Of a DNA stretch of 64,000 bases, positions 8,218 to 17,801 are shown one piece after another (the first letter of the stretch is position 1; each line of letters starts with the position of its first letter). Made by a program: the position numbers and the translations under genes. The notes beneath the pieces are model-generated. The model made no database searches and had not been told where the DNA came from. It worked only from the letters and a program-made list of their open reading frames with translations. Origin of the DNA: Bradyrhizobium sp. MOS003 (GTDB taxonomy: Bacteria > Pseudomonadota > Alphaproteobacteria > Rhizobiales > Xanthobacteraceae); contig NZ_PYFW01000012.1 of the NCBI RefSeq assembly GCF_003020125.1, forward strand, positions 62,001 to 126,000, given 5' to 3'.

Positions 8218-8607
8218 ATGGGCAAGGAAGCCACCCGCGTTCGTCGTCGTGAGCGCAAGAACATCGCCTCCGGCGTCGCGCACGTGAACTCGTCGTTCAA
8301 CAACACGACCATCACCATCACCGACGCGCAGGGCAACACGATTGCCTGGTCTTCCGCCGGCACGATGGGCTTCAAGGGCTCGCGCAAGTCGACCCCGTAC
8401 GCCGCGCAGGTTGCTGCCGAAGACGTGTCCAAGAAGGCGCAGGAACACGGCATGCGCACGCTGGAAGTCGAAGTCGCGGGTCCCGGTTCGGGCCGCGAAT
8501 CGGCGCTCCGCGCGCTTCAGGCCGCAGGCTTCACCGTCACCTCGATCCGTGACGTGACCACGATCCCGCACAACGGTTGCCGTCCCCGCAAGCGTCGGCG
8601 CGTTTGA
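8218..8607 (+). CDS. rpsK: 30S ribosomal protein S11
   Basis: S11 lies on the 30S platform near the mRNA exit. The 129-residue product contains HVNSSFNNTTITITDAQGN, SSAGTMGFKGSRKSTPYAAQ, and the C-terminal IRDVTTIPHNGCRPRKRRRV, all diagnostic. An AGGAAAGG site precedes the ATG. No rpsD follows, as is usual in alphaproteobacteria. Confidence 0.97.
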   Translation: MGKEATRVRRRERKNIASGVAHVNSSFNNTTITITDAQGNTIAWSSAGTMGFKGSRKSTPYAAQVAAEDVSKKAQEHGMRTLEVEVAGPGSGRESALRALQAAGFTVTSIRDVTTIPHNGCRPRKRRRV

Positions 8608-8616
8608 TACGAAATT

Positions 8617-8647
8617 GCGGGCGCATCGGCGCCCGCGATTGTTTTTT
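8617..8647 (+). terminator. Rho-independent terminator between rpsK and rpoA
   Basis: A perfect 8-bp stem GCGGGCGC / GCGCCCGC with tetraloop ATCG at 8617-8636 is followed by GATTG and six T residues at 8642-8647. This resembles a real intrinsic terminator, so rpoA and rplQ may depend on read-through or on a promoter in 8648-8718. Confidence 0.65.
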
Positions 8648-8718
8648 GCAAAGCCGCGGGAATGATCTGCGGCCTTTCTCCAACGCCAGTATCTGCAATC
8701 GCAGTATGACTGGCCTGT

Positions 8719-9750
8719 ATGGGTGAAACAGTGACGATCCAGAAAAATTGGCAAGAACTGATTCGACCGAACAAGCTTCAGGTGCAGCCCGGCAGCGATC
8801 CCTCGCGTTTCGCGACCATCGTCGCCGAGCCGCTCGAGCGCGGCTTCGGCCAGACGCTCGGCAACGCGCTGCGCCGCATCCTGCTCTCGTCGCTCCAGGG
8901 CGCAGCGGTGCAGTCGGTGCACATCGACGGCGTGCTGCACGAGTTCTCCTCGATCGCGGGCGTTCGTGAGGACGTCACCGACATCGTGCTCAACATCAAG
9001 GACATCTCGATCAAGATGCAGGGCGAAGGCCCCAAGCGCATGGTCGTGAAGAAGTCCGGCCCGGGCGTCGTCACCGCCGGCGACATCCAGACCGTGGGCG
9101 ACGTCGTGGTGCTCAACCCGGACCTGCAGATCTGCACCCTCGACGAGGGCGCCGAGATCCGCATGGAGTTCACGGTCGCCACCGGCAAGGGCTACGTGCC
9201 CGCCGAGCGCAACCGTCCCGAGGATGCGCCTATCGGCCTGATCCCGGTCGACAGCCTGTACTCGCCGGTCCGCAAGGTCTCCTACAAGGTCGAGAACACC
9301 CGTGAGGGCCAGATCCTCGACTACGACAAGCTGACCATGACGATCGAGACCAACGGCGCGCTGACGCCGGATGATTCGGTGGCCTATGCCGCTCGTATCC
9401 TCCAGGATCAGCTCAACGTGTTCGTCAACTTCGAAGAGCCGCGCAAGGAAGTCGCCCAGGAGATCATCCCGGACCTCGCCTTCAACCCGGCCTTCCTCAA
9501 GAAGGTGGACGAGCTCGAGCTGTCGGTGCGTTCGGCCAACTGCTTGAAGAACGACAACATCGTCTACATCGGCGACCTCGTGCAGAAGAGCGAAGCGGAA
9601 ATGCTCCGCACCCCGAACTTCGGCCGCAAGTCGCTGAACGAGATCAAGGAAGTGCTGGCCCAGATGGGTCTGCATCTTGGCATGGAAGTGCCGGGCTGGC
9701 CGCCGGAGAACATCGACGAGCTCGCCAAGCGCTTCGAGGATCACTACTGA
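8719..9750 (+). CDS. rpoA: DNA-directed RNA polymerase subunit alpha
   Basis: The alpha subunit scaffolds RNA polymerase and contacts UP elements and activators. The 343-residue product has the N-terminal dimerisation domain (LERGFGQTLGNALRRILLSS near residue 40), a flexible linker, and the C-terminal DNA-binding domain (ELSVRSANCLKNDNIVYIGD, then NFGRKSLNEIKEVL). The ATG at 8719 gives the N-terminus usual in Bradyrhizobium (MGETVTIQKNWQ) but has no purine-rich ribosome-binding site. A GTG at 8731 is an alternative. Confidence 0.97.
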   Translation: MGETVTIQKNWQELIRPNKLQVQPGSDPSRFATIVAEPLERGFGQTLGNALRRILLSSLQGAAVQSVHIDGVLHEFSSIAGVREDVTDIVLNIKDISIKMQGEGPKRMVVKKSGPGVVTAGDIQTVGDVVVLNPDLQICTLDEGAEIRMEFTVATGKGYVPAERNRPEDAPIGLIPVDSLYSPVRKVSYKVENTREGQILDYDKLTMTIETNGALTPDDSVAYAARILQDQLNVFVNFEEPRKEVAQEIIPDLAFNPAFLKKVDELELSVRSANCLKNDNIVYIGDLVQKSEAEMLRTPNFGRKSLNEIKEVLAQMGLHLGMEVPGWPPENIDELAKRFEDHY

Positions 9751-9765
9751 TCCGAGCTACGACAG

Positions 9766-9794
9766 GCTAAAGCGCGAGTTCATCGCGCTTTAGC
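9766..9794 (+). promoter_or_regulatory. Hairpin between rpoA and rplQ
   Basis: A perfect 12-bp inverted repeat, GCTAAAGCGCGA (9766-9777) and TCGCGCTTTAGC (9783-9794) with loop GTTCA, begins 15 bases after the rpoA stop. There is no T run. The sequence resembles short palindromes scattered in Rhizobiales intergenic regions, and it could lower or process the rplQ transcript. Confidence 0.55.
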
Positions 9795-9870
9795 GGGCGA
9801 ACGCAGGCAGCCCACCTGAGCAACATGTCCGACGAACCGTCGCGGCAGTTTTTACGTAAGGAATAGTCAC

Positions 9871-10287
9871 ATGCGTCACGGCAAGGTTCATCGGAAGCTC
9901 AATCGCACGGCCGAGCATCGCCGCGCGATGTTCGCCAACATGTGCGCTGCGCTGATCAAGCACGAGCAGATCGTCACCACGCTGCCGAAGGCGAAGGAAT
10001 TGCGTCCGATCGTCGAAAAGCTCGTCACCCTCGGCAAGAAGGGTGGGCTGGCGATGCGCCGCCAGGCGATCTCCGAGATGCGCGACAAGGACCAGGTCAG
10101 GAAGCTGTTCGACGTGCTGGCGGCTCGCTACAAGGACCGTCAGGGCGGCTACACCCGCATCATCAAGGCCGGCTTCCGCTACGGCGACAACGCCCCGATG
10201 GCCGTGATCGAGTTCGTCGATCGCGACGTCGACGCCAAGGGCCAGGATTCCGGTCCGGTGCAGGAAAAGGAAGCCGAGGCGGCGTAA
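9871..10287 (+). CDS. rplQ: 50S ribosomal protein L17
   Basis: L17 is a 50S protein at the tunnel exit. The 138-residue product opens MRHGKVHRKLNRTAEHRRAM and contains RYKDRQGGYTRIIKAGFRYGDNAPMAVIE (read here as two adjoining family motifs). It ends with an acidic Glu/Ala tail. AAGGAA precedes the ATG. It is the last gene of the ribosomal block. Confidence 0.96.
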   Translation: MRHGKVHRKLNRTAEHRRAMFANMCAALIKHEQIVTTLPKAKELRPIVEKLVTLGKKGGLAMRRQAISEMRDKDQVRKLFDVLAARYKDRQGGYTRIIKAGFRYGDNAPMAVIEFVDRDVDAKGQDSGPVQEKEAEAA

Positions 10288-10310
10288 GCCGACCGGTATT
10301 TGAGTTTCAG

Positions 10311-10342
10311 AAGGCGGCGCCCCTTGGGCGCCGCCTTTTTTT
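10311..10342 (+). terminator. Strong rho-independent terminator after rplQ
   Basis: A perfect 12-bp stem AAGGCGGCGCCC / GGGCGCCGCCTT (10311-10322 and 10326-10337) with loop CTT runs straight into five further T residues. It closes the ribosomal operon block 23 bases after the rplQ stop. Confidence 0.93.
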
Positions 10343-10657
10343 ATGGCGCGGCCGTTGTCCCCTGACCGCTGCCCGTTGCCTGCAAAGCGGGGGGACTTCG
10401 TGGTCGGCCTTGGCGCCAAGGGCAATCGCCAAACCGAACGTGCGATTGTGCAAGGCATCATGGGCTGCGGGGCAAGCTAAACTCGCCGTTGGTGTATGCT
10501 GCCATTCGAGCGCATCCCGCGTCGACAGGGTGGGGCGCTGCGCTTTGCCCGGCTTGCGGCGTGCTGTCATCGCGGCCGATCCTCACGCGTCAGTGAGGAA
10601 CGATTGAAGCTGCTTGCGCAGCGCACGATATTCCCACCAACCCTCATGGAGCCACGC
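10343..10657. other. Intergenic stretch without a gene
   Basis: This 315-base stretch separates the rplQ terminator from the SDR gene. Open frames on both strands are Arg/Pro/Ala-rich and lack recognisable similarity or ribosome-binding sites. I see no clear promoter or repeat. Confidence 0.5.
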
Positions 10658-11446
10658 ATGAACATCGACCTTTCCGGAAAGACCGCCCTCGTGACCGGCT
10701 CGACTGCCGGCATCGGCCACGCCATCGCCAAAGGCCTCGCGGCCTCCGGCGCCAGCGTCGTGATCAACGGCCGGGGCCAGGACAAGGTCGATGCCGCCGT
10801 GCGCAAGCTGGAAGGCACGGGCGCCAAGGTCCGCGGCATCGCTGCCGACGTCTCGACCGCCGCTGGCTGCAAGGCGCTGCTTGCAGCGCTGCCGGAGGTC
10901 GACATCCTCATCAACAACGCCGGCATCTTCGAGCCCAAGGATTTCTTCGAGATCCCGGACGAGGACTGGACGCGCTTCTTCGAGGTCAACGTGATGAGCG
11001 GCGTGCGACTGTCGCGCGCCTACATGCAAGGCATGCTCGAGCGCAATTGGGGGCGCATCGTCTTCATCTCTTCGGAGTCCGGGCTCAACATTCCCGTCGA
11101 GATGATCCACTATGGCATGAGCAAGACGGCCCAGCTCTCGGTCGCGCGCGGCCTGGCGCAGCTCACGCGCGGCACGGGTGTTACCGTCAATTCCGTGCTG
11201 CCCGGACCGACGATGTCGGAGGGCGTCGAGACCTTCGTGAAGGATCTCGCCAAGCAGAACGGGCAGTCGGTCGATGAGGCCGCCGCCAATTTCGTCAAGC
11301 AGCATCGCCCGAGTTCGCTGCTGCAACGCTTCGCCAGCGTCGACGAGATCGCCAACATGGTGGTCTATGTCACCTCGAAGCAGGCGTCCGCGACCAACGG
11401 TGCGGCGCTGCGCGCGGAAGGCGGCATCGTCAATACGATCGCCTGA
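10658..11446 (+). CDS. SDR family NAD(P)-dependent oxidoreductase
   Basis: This is a classical short-chain dehydrogenase/reductase of 262 residues. It has the cofactor motif TGSTAGIGHAIA near residue 12, NNAG near 89, catalytic Ser in FISSESG, and YxxxK as YGMSK. Substrate is not predictable. An in-frame ATG 12 bases upstream (10646) is possible. It stands alone after the ribosomal block and before the ClC gene. Confidence 0.85.
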   Translation: MNIDLSGKTALVTGSTAGIGHAIAKGLAASGASVVINGRGQDKVDAAVRKLEGTGAKVRGIAADVSTAAGCKALLAALPEVDILINNAGIFEPKDFFEIPDEDWTRFFEVNVMSGVRLSRAYMQGMLERNWGRIVFISSESGLNIPVEMIHYGMSKTAQLSVARGLAQLTRGTGVTVNSVLPGPTMSEGVETFVKDLAKQNGQSVDEAAANFVKQHRPSSLLQRFASVDEIANMVVYVTSKQASATNGAALRAEGGIVNTIA

Positions 11447-11554
11447 GGAGGCGCTACAGCGGTGGCTGCTGTTTGTTGAGGGCGTTGTTCCAGTCTGGCT
11501 GGTTTGCCGGTCCGTGGGTTCAGTTCGGCGCGTAGTCGGCTAAGATCAGCTGTC

Positions 11555-12883
11555 ATGCTATGGCCCCTGTCGACCCGCCATAAACGCCTCTTCAAGCTAA
11601 CGTCCGCGCGGTGGCGGCGGCAGGCAATCTTCCTGCTCGGCGGTATCGCGGTTGGCGCGGCGGCGGTGGCGCTGGCTCAACTCGCCGATCTGGCGCAGCA
11701 TGCCTTCGCGCTGCTGCTTGCGAAGTCGCGCTATGCCGTGCTGGCGCTGACGCCGCTCGGATTCATGCTGTCGGCCTATCTGACCATCCGGATGTTTCCG
11801 AATGCGCAGGGGAGCGGAATTCCGCAAGCCATCGCCGCGCGGCATCTGACCGATCAGAGCGCGCGTGAGAGCTTGGTCTCGATGCGGATCGCGATCGGAA
11901 AGGTGATCCTCACTCTGTTCGGTCTGTTGTGTGGCGGCTCTGTTGGCCGGGAAGGCCCGACAGTGCAGGTTGGTGCGTCCATCATGTTCGCGCTCGGCCG
12001 CGTCTCGCCGCGCCGCCAGCCCGGCTTGATTCTGGCCGGTGCCGCCGCAGGAGTTGCTGCAGCCTTCAATACGCCGCTGGCCGGAATCGTCTTCGGCATC
12101 GAGGAGATGAGCCGCGCCTTCGAGACCCGCACGTCCAGCCTCATCATTGCGGCCGTGATCGCGGCTGGCCTGACCTCGCTGGCGCTCGCGGGCAATTACG
12201 CCTATTTCGGCAGCAGCGCGACGTCGCTGGCGCATGGCACGGACTGGCTGGCGGTTCCGCTCTGTGGTGTGGCCGGCGGACTCGCGGGCGGCCTGTTCAG
12301 CCGCATCGTCATCACGATGGCGCGCGGGTTCAGGAATCCGCTCGGACGCGCGATCAAGGAGCATCCGCTCTGGTTTGCGTTCGCGTGCGGACTGGCCGTC
12401 GCGCTCTGCGGCCTCGTATCCGGCGACACGATCTACGGCACCGGCTATGACCAGGTGAAGACGGCGCTGGAGCACGGCGCGCCGCTGCCGCAGGATTTCG
12501 GCGTGCTCAAGCTCATGGCAACGACCTTTGCCGCGATCAGCGGCATACCCGGCGGCATTTTCTCGCCGTCACTCGCCGTCGGTGCCGGCATCGGCAGCAA
12601 CATCGCCTCGTTCTTCCACGATGCGCCGCTCGGCGCGATCATGCTGCTCGGCATGGTCTCGTATTTCGCCGGCGTGGTTCAGGCGCCGATCACGGCTTTC
12701 GTGATCGTCACCGAGATGACCGACAATCACGGCATGGTCGTGCCGTTGATGGCGGCCGCGCTGATCGCGCACGTGACCTCGCGAATGATCTGCGAGGAGG
12801 GCATCTATCACGCCCTGGCGAAAGGCTTCGTCGAGCGGGCGACGCGTTCGCAGGATGCGAAAGCGCCGCCCGCTTCGAACTGA
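11555..12883 (+). CDS. ClC-type chloride/proton channel or antiporter
   Basis: The 442-residue membrane protein belongs to the ClC family. It has the three anion-pathway signatures GSGIPQ, GREGP (with the external gating Glu) and GIFSPSLAVG. An EEM segment matches the internal proton-transfer Glu of E. coli ClcA, favouring a 2Cl-/H+ antiporter over a channel. There are about 10-12 hydrophobic segments and no C-terminal CBS domains. Its stop codon lies only 3 bases from the stop of the convergent MDR gene, so the two transcripts probably overlap. Confidence 0.85.
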   Translation: MLWPLSTRHKRLFKLTSARWRRQAIFLLGGIAVGAAAVALAQLADLAQHAFALLLAKSRYAVLALTPLGFMLSAYLTIRMFPNAQGSGIPQAIAARHLTDQSARESLVSMRIAIGKVILTLFGLLCGGSVGREGPTVQVGASIMFALGRVSPRRQPGLILAGAAAGVAAAFNTPLAGIVFGIEEMSRAFETRTSSLIIAAVIAAGLTSLALAGNYAYFGSSATSLAHGTDWLAVPLCGVAGGLAGGLFSRIVITMARGFRNPLGRAIKEHPLWFAFACGLAVALCGLVSGDTIYGTGYDQVKTALEHGAPLPQDFGVLKLMATTFAAISGIPGGIFSPSLAVGAGIGSNIASFFHDAPLGAIMLLGMVSYFAGVVQAPITAFVIVTEMTDNHGMVVPLMAAALIAHVTSRMICEEGIYHALAKGFVERATRSQDAKAPPASN

Positions 12884-12886
12884 CGC

Positions 12887-13900
12887 CTACCACCCCTCCA
12901 GCACGATCTTGCCGCGCGACTTGCCGCTTTCGAGCAGCGCATGCGCGCGCTTGAGGTTGGCGGCGTTGATCGTGCCGAAAGTCTGGTCGAGCGTGGTACG
13001 CAGCACGCCTTTGTCGATGAGGTCGGCTACGTCGTTCAGCAGATGATGCTGCGCGATCATGTCTGCCGTCTGGAACGAGGAGCGCGTGAACATCGATTCC
13101 CAGTGGACCGAGATCGCCTTGCCCTTGAACGTGCTCATGTTGAATTCCGGGGGATCGTCGATCAGGCCGAACCGGCCCTGCGGCGCCATCAACTCGGCGA
13201 TCGCCTTGTAGTGCTGGTCGGTGAAGGTGAGGCTCGCCACCAGCGCGACCGGCGGCAGCTTCAATTTTTCGATCTGCTCCTTCATCGGCTTACCATGATC
13301 GATCACCGCATGCGCGCCGAGATCGAGACACCATTTCTGCGATTCCGGCCGCGTCGCGGTCGCGACCACCGTCAGACCGGTGAGGCGGCGGGCGAGTTGG
13401 ATCAGGATCGACCCGACGCCGCCAGCGCCGCCCGTGATCAGCAGCGTGCGCGGATCGACGCTCTTGCCGGGCACCGCGCCGAGCCGATCGAACAGCAATT
13501 CCCAAGAGGTGATGGAGGTGAGGGGAAGGGCGGCCGCTTGCGCGAACGACAGGCTCTTCGGCTTATTGCCGACAATGCGCTCGTCGACCAGATGAAATTC
13601 GGAATTGGTGCCCTGGCGCAGGATCGAGCCTGCGTAGAACACTTCATCGCCCGGCTTGAACAGCGTGACCTCGGGCCCGACGGCATCGACCACGCCGGCC
13701 GCATCATAACCCAGGATCTTGGTCTCGCCCTCGGGCGGCGCTGCGCGCTTGCGCACCTTGTAGTCGACCGGATTGGCCGAAATCGCCTTCACGGCGACGC
13801 GGATGTCGCGTCCCTTGGGCTCGGGCTTGGCGGTCTCGAAATCGATCAGCGAATCCTGATCCTCGATCGGAAGCGATTTCTTGTAACCGACGGCTTTCAT
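12887..13900 (-). CDS. Zinc-type alcohol dehydrogenase-like protein (MDR family, quinone reductase-like)
   Basis: The 337-residue medium-chain dehydrogenase has an N-terminal GroES-like domain (ISANPVDYKVRKR) and a Rossmann domain with the NADPH loop GGAGGVGSILIQLARR. The catalytic zinc ligands of true alcohol dehydrogenases are not evident, so it is probably a quinone oxidoreductase-like, zinc-free member. It is divergent from an HxlR regulator, a common arrangement in which the regulator controls an enzyme that removes reactive quinones or aldehydes. Confidence 0.82.
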   Translation of the reverse strand: MKAVGYKKSLPIEDQDSLIDFETAKPEPKGRDIRVAVKAISANPVDYKVRKRAAPPEGETKILGYDAAGVVDAVGPEVTLFKPGDEVFYAGSILRQGTNSEFHLVDERIVGNKPKSLSFAQAAALPLTSITSWELLFDRLGAVPGKSVDPRTLLITGGAGGVGSILIQLARRLTGLTVVATATRPESQKWCLDLGAHAVIDHGKPMKEQIEKLKLPPVALVASLTFTDQHYKAIAELMAPQGRFGLIDDPPEFNMSTFKGKAISVHWESMFTRSSFQTADMIAQHHLLNDVADLIDKGVLRTTLDQTFGTINAANLKRAHALLESGKSRGKIVLEGW

Positions 13901-13999
13901 GACTTGTCTCCATCAGATGGCGCCAAGCTTTGGCATGGGCGCCTGACCTGCTAACTGTCGCGCTAGCTCCGATTTGGCAAGTACTGTAAATTCGGGGAT

Positions 14000-14021
14000 A
14001 TAGTCCCTGTTTGGATACTAT
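14000..14021. promoter_or_regulatory. Candidate HxlR operator in divergent gap
   Basis: The inverted repeat ATAGT-N12-ACTAT lies 14 bases before the HxlR start. An AGTACT palindrome occurs at 13980-13985. MarR/HxlR regulators often bind such TAGTA/TACTA repeats in the gap shared with the divergent enzyme gene. This is inferred from position and symmetry only. Confidence 0.4.
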
Positions 14022-14034
14022 TGGGAAAACACGC

Positions 14035-14412
14035 ATGAAACGGCGCGATTTTGCCCGGCGCCCGGGCTGCTCGGTCGAGGCGACCTTGGATCTGATCGAC
14101 GGCAAGTGGAAGGGCGTGATCCTCTATCACCTGCAGAGCGGCACCCAGCGCTTTGGCGAACTGCGCCGCCGGATGCCCGGCATCACCCAGCGCATGCTGA
14201 CCAAGCAGCTTCGCGCGCTGGAGGAGGACAAGCTTGTCATCCGCAAGGTCTATGCCGAGGTGCCGCCGCGCGTGGAGTATTGTCTCTCCGAGTTGGGCGA
14301 GAGCCTCAAGCCGGTGATCGACATCCTGAAGGCCTGGGGCGAGAGCCACCAGCAGCGGCTCTCCTGCGCGCCGCCGCCGGTGGTGGTGAGAAAGCCGAAG
14401 CGCGCGGCGTAA
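14035..14412 (+). CDS. HxlR-type winged-helix transcriptional regulator
   Basis: The 125-residue protein has the HxlR core: CSVEATLDLIDGKWKGVILY, RFGELRRRMPGITQRMLTKQLRALEED, and EVPPRVEYCLSELGESLKPV. The Cys near the start of the core could sense electrophiles or thiol stress, as in YodB/HypR. The ATG at 14035 gives the usual family start. A TTG 24 bases upstream is possible. It is divergent from the MDR oxidoreductase, its likely target. Confidence 0.88.
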   Translation: MKRRDFARRPGCSVEATLDLIDGKWKGVILYHLQSGTQRFGELRRRMPGITQRMLTKQLRALEEDKLVIRKVYAEVPPRVEYCLSELGESLKPVIDILKAWGESHQQRLSCAPPPVVVRKPKRAA

Positions 14413-14424
14413 TTCCAGCATGGT

Positions 14425-14452
14425 CCCGGGCTCGCGCTTGCGCGCGCCCGGG
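14425..14452. terminator. GC-rich hairpin between convergent HxlR and porin genes
   Basis: The stem CCCGGGC / GCCCGGG with an inner GCGC/GCGC pair lies between the two convergent stop codons. It has no T run, but its position suggests bidirectional termination. It also resembles short palindromic repeats of Bradyrhizobium intergenic DNA. Confidence 0.4.
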
Positions 14453-14467
14453 GAATGACGGGAGATG

Positions 14468-16081
14468 TTAGAACGCGAACTGCGTGCGCATCGCGACCGC
14501 GTCGAACTTCGAGCCGACATCGGCGGTCGAGACCGGCGAAGACTGCCGCGACACCGTGCCGTGCAGATAGTCGAGCATGAAGCGGACGTTGCCGTTGACG
14601 TACCAGTTCAACGCTGCGGTGTAGACGGTCTGCCGCCCGCCGGCGATTCCGGTCGCTGTGCCCAGTTGATTGTTGAGGTCGACCGTCGAGAACCGTCCCG
14701 CGATTTCCCAGGCGCCCCAGCCGCCGCCGTCGAGCGAGAACGGATGCGCCGGCTTGACGCCGTTGTAGGCCGCGTTCGCCGCGTTGTAAGTCCGGCCTTC
14801 GCCGGTCAGCACGTAGCCGGCCTGCGCATAGCCGCCCTGGAATTTCAGGCTGGGTGCGCCAACTAGCGGGACGCCGGTGTTGGCGGTTCGATCGATATTG
14901 TACCAGAAGTACTCACCCTGGAGGATCAGCGGTCCGTAGGTGGCGGCGGCTTCGACGCTGTAGACCTGTGCGCCCGAGGCATTGGCAATCGCGCCGGTCG
15001 AGATCAGCGTGGTCGGGTCGAGACGCAATTCCGGCCGGTCGCTGAGCGTGACCGTCTGCGTGTTGGCGATGAGATTGCGCGGCGGTTGGATCAGCCATTG
15101 CGCATCGGCGCCGATATGCACCGAATAGTCCTTTCCGCTGATCGGGTTGCCGGCAACGCGCGCGACTGCGCCATATTGCTCGCTGGTGCCCGCCGGCGTT
15201 GCGCTCGAAGCCGAGTGGATCGCGCCGGTCGACGGCCCCGTGACATAGCCGCCGATCCAGAGTTGGTCGTTGTACCAGCGCGTACCGGCCGCGGAGCGGA
15301 AGTCGCCGGCGGCGATATTGGTCGCGATGATGCCGGCCGAGGCCCGCTCCATGAACATGATGTCGTTGGAGCTGGTGGCTTCATCCAGCGTGTAGGGCAG
15401 GTCCATGATGCCGGCTTCGACCGCCATCTTGCCGCCGAACGGCTTCAGGCCGGTGTAGCTGATGTAGGCGTTCTCGACGCCCGAGACACCGCCGCCCGGC
15501 AATGAGCCCGGCGCCGCGCCGCCAAAGCCGTCGGACGTGCCGCCGAAATCGTAGACCAGCGCGAAATTCCAGTCGTTGAAAAACTTGCCGGCAACGCCTA
15601 TGCGCGCGCGGCGGACGTTCTGTCCGCTGTCGAGCTTTTGGGGCACGGTGGCCGCCGTGTTGGGACGATAATCATAGCCGCCGACGTCGTAGTGCAGGCG
15701 GCCGGTGATCGCGACGCAGTTTGCCTGATCGGCGGTGCAGATGGTCGGCCGGTTGTTCGGCATGGTCACGACGACGCCGGATGCGGGTGCCGGTCCCTTG
15801 AGCGGGATGGCCGCGTTGGCGTTGGCGACGACCGCCTTCGCCTCTGAGCGCGCTTCGGCCTTTGCTTCGGCCTTTGCCGCCACTCTGGCCTTTGCCGTGG
15901 CGGCCGTGTTCGCCGCGGTCTGGCTCTGGAGCTTGTCGAGCTTCTGCTCCAGCATCCTCAACTGTTGCTTGAGCAGCGCGATCTCCTGCTCGCTGCTGTT
16001 TGCCGATTGAGCCTGGGCCTGCGAGGCCGCCAGTGCGCCCGCGAGACCAATCGCCGTGGCTGCAATTATTATCTTGCTCAC
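14468..16081 (-). CDS. OprP/OprO-type phosphate-selective porin family protein
   Basis: The 537-residue outer-membrane protein has a signal peptide (SKIIIAATAIGLAGALAASQ, cleavage after AQA near residue 24) and a heptad coiled coil with SEQEIALLKQQLRMLEQKLDKL. An Ala/Lys linker follows. The long C-terminal domain is beta-barrel-like, starting at the GRLHYDVGGYDY segment and ending in Phe (RTQFAF), the usual barrel-assembly signal. The start is GTG at 16081 because GGAGG sits 6 bases upstream. A longer frame would place a charged stretch before the signal peptide. Ligand specificity is unknown. Confidence 0.82.
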   Translation of the reverse strand: MSKIIIAATAIGLAGALAASQAQAQSANSSEQEIALLKQQLRMLEQKLDKLQSQTAANTAATAKARVAAKAEAKAEARSEAKAVVANANAAIPLKGPAPASGVVVTMPNNRPTICTADQANCVAITGRLHYDVGGYDYRPNTAATVPQKLDSGQNVRRARIGVAGKFFNDWNFALVYDFGGTSDGFGGAAPGSLPGGGVSGVENAYISYTGLKPFGGKMAVEAGIMDLPYTLDEATSSNDIMFMERASAGIIATNIAAGDFRSAAGTRWYNDQLWIGGYVTGPSTGAIHSASSATPAGTSEQYGAVARVAGNPISGKDYSVHIGADAQWLIQPPRNLIANTQTVTLSDRPELRLDPTTLISTGAIANASGAQVYSVEAAATYGPLILQGEYFWYNIDRTANTGVPLVGAPSLKFQGGYAQAGYVLTGEGRTYNAANAAYNGVKPAHPFSLDGGGWGAWEIAGRFSTVDLNNQLGTATGIAGGRQTVYTAALNWYVNGNVRFMLDYLHGTVSRQSSPVSTADVGSKFDAVAMRTQFAF

Positions 16082-16394
16082 GTCACGCCTCCATCGTTTG
16101 ACGAACTTCCCCAAGTCGCAACGGGAGAGCCTAGGTGCGATCGATGACTGCCCCGCGACGCTGCGCTCCGGTTGTTTGGTTCCCACTGGTGCAAATTCGC
16201 CGCAACCGAATCCACCTTCAAGTAGAATGCTGGATGATGCGCTTCATGCCAATCTGTCGCGACAGGAGGATTGCGATTTCGCACGGAGGCTTGCAGGCCG
16301 GACACACCGGGTATGGGCCGAATATTGCCGCCCGGCGCCCTTCTATTGGGGGGCGAACGCGCCTATATTCCGGCGTCTTTTCCAAGAGGTAGGA
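16082..16394. promoter_or_regulatory. Divergent intergenic region with candidate protease promoter
   Basis: This 313-base region separates the divergent porin and Do-protease genes. CTATAT at 16363-16368 has CTTCTA 17 bases upstream (16340-16345), a plausible alphaproteobacterial -10/-35 pair for the protease with a short leader. The protease ribosome-binding site is AGGTAGGA at 16387-16394. I could not identify a clear promoter for the porin. Confidence 0.4.

Positions 16395-17797
<1,403 letters not shown>

Positions 17798-17801
<4 letters not shown>

Noticed and set aside
7513..9744. 743-codon minus-strand frame opposite rpsM, rpsK and rpoA
   Set aside because: It mirrors ribosomal and RNA-polymerase genes. 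The composition is Arg/His/Ala/Gly-rich with no family similarity.
16056..16394. N-terminal extension of the Do-type protease
   Set aside because: The extension is not signal-like and overlaps the divergent porin start. ATG 16395 with AGGTAGGA leads directly into a signal peptide.
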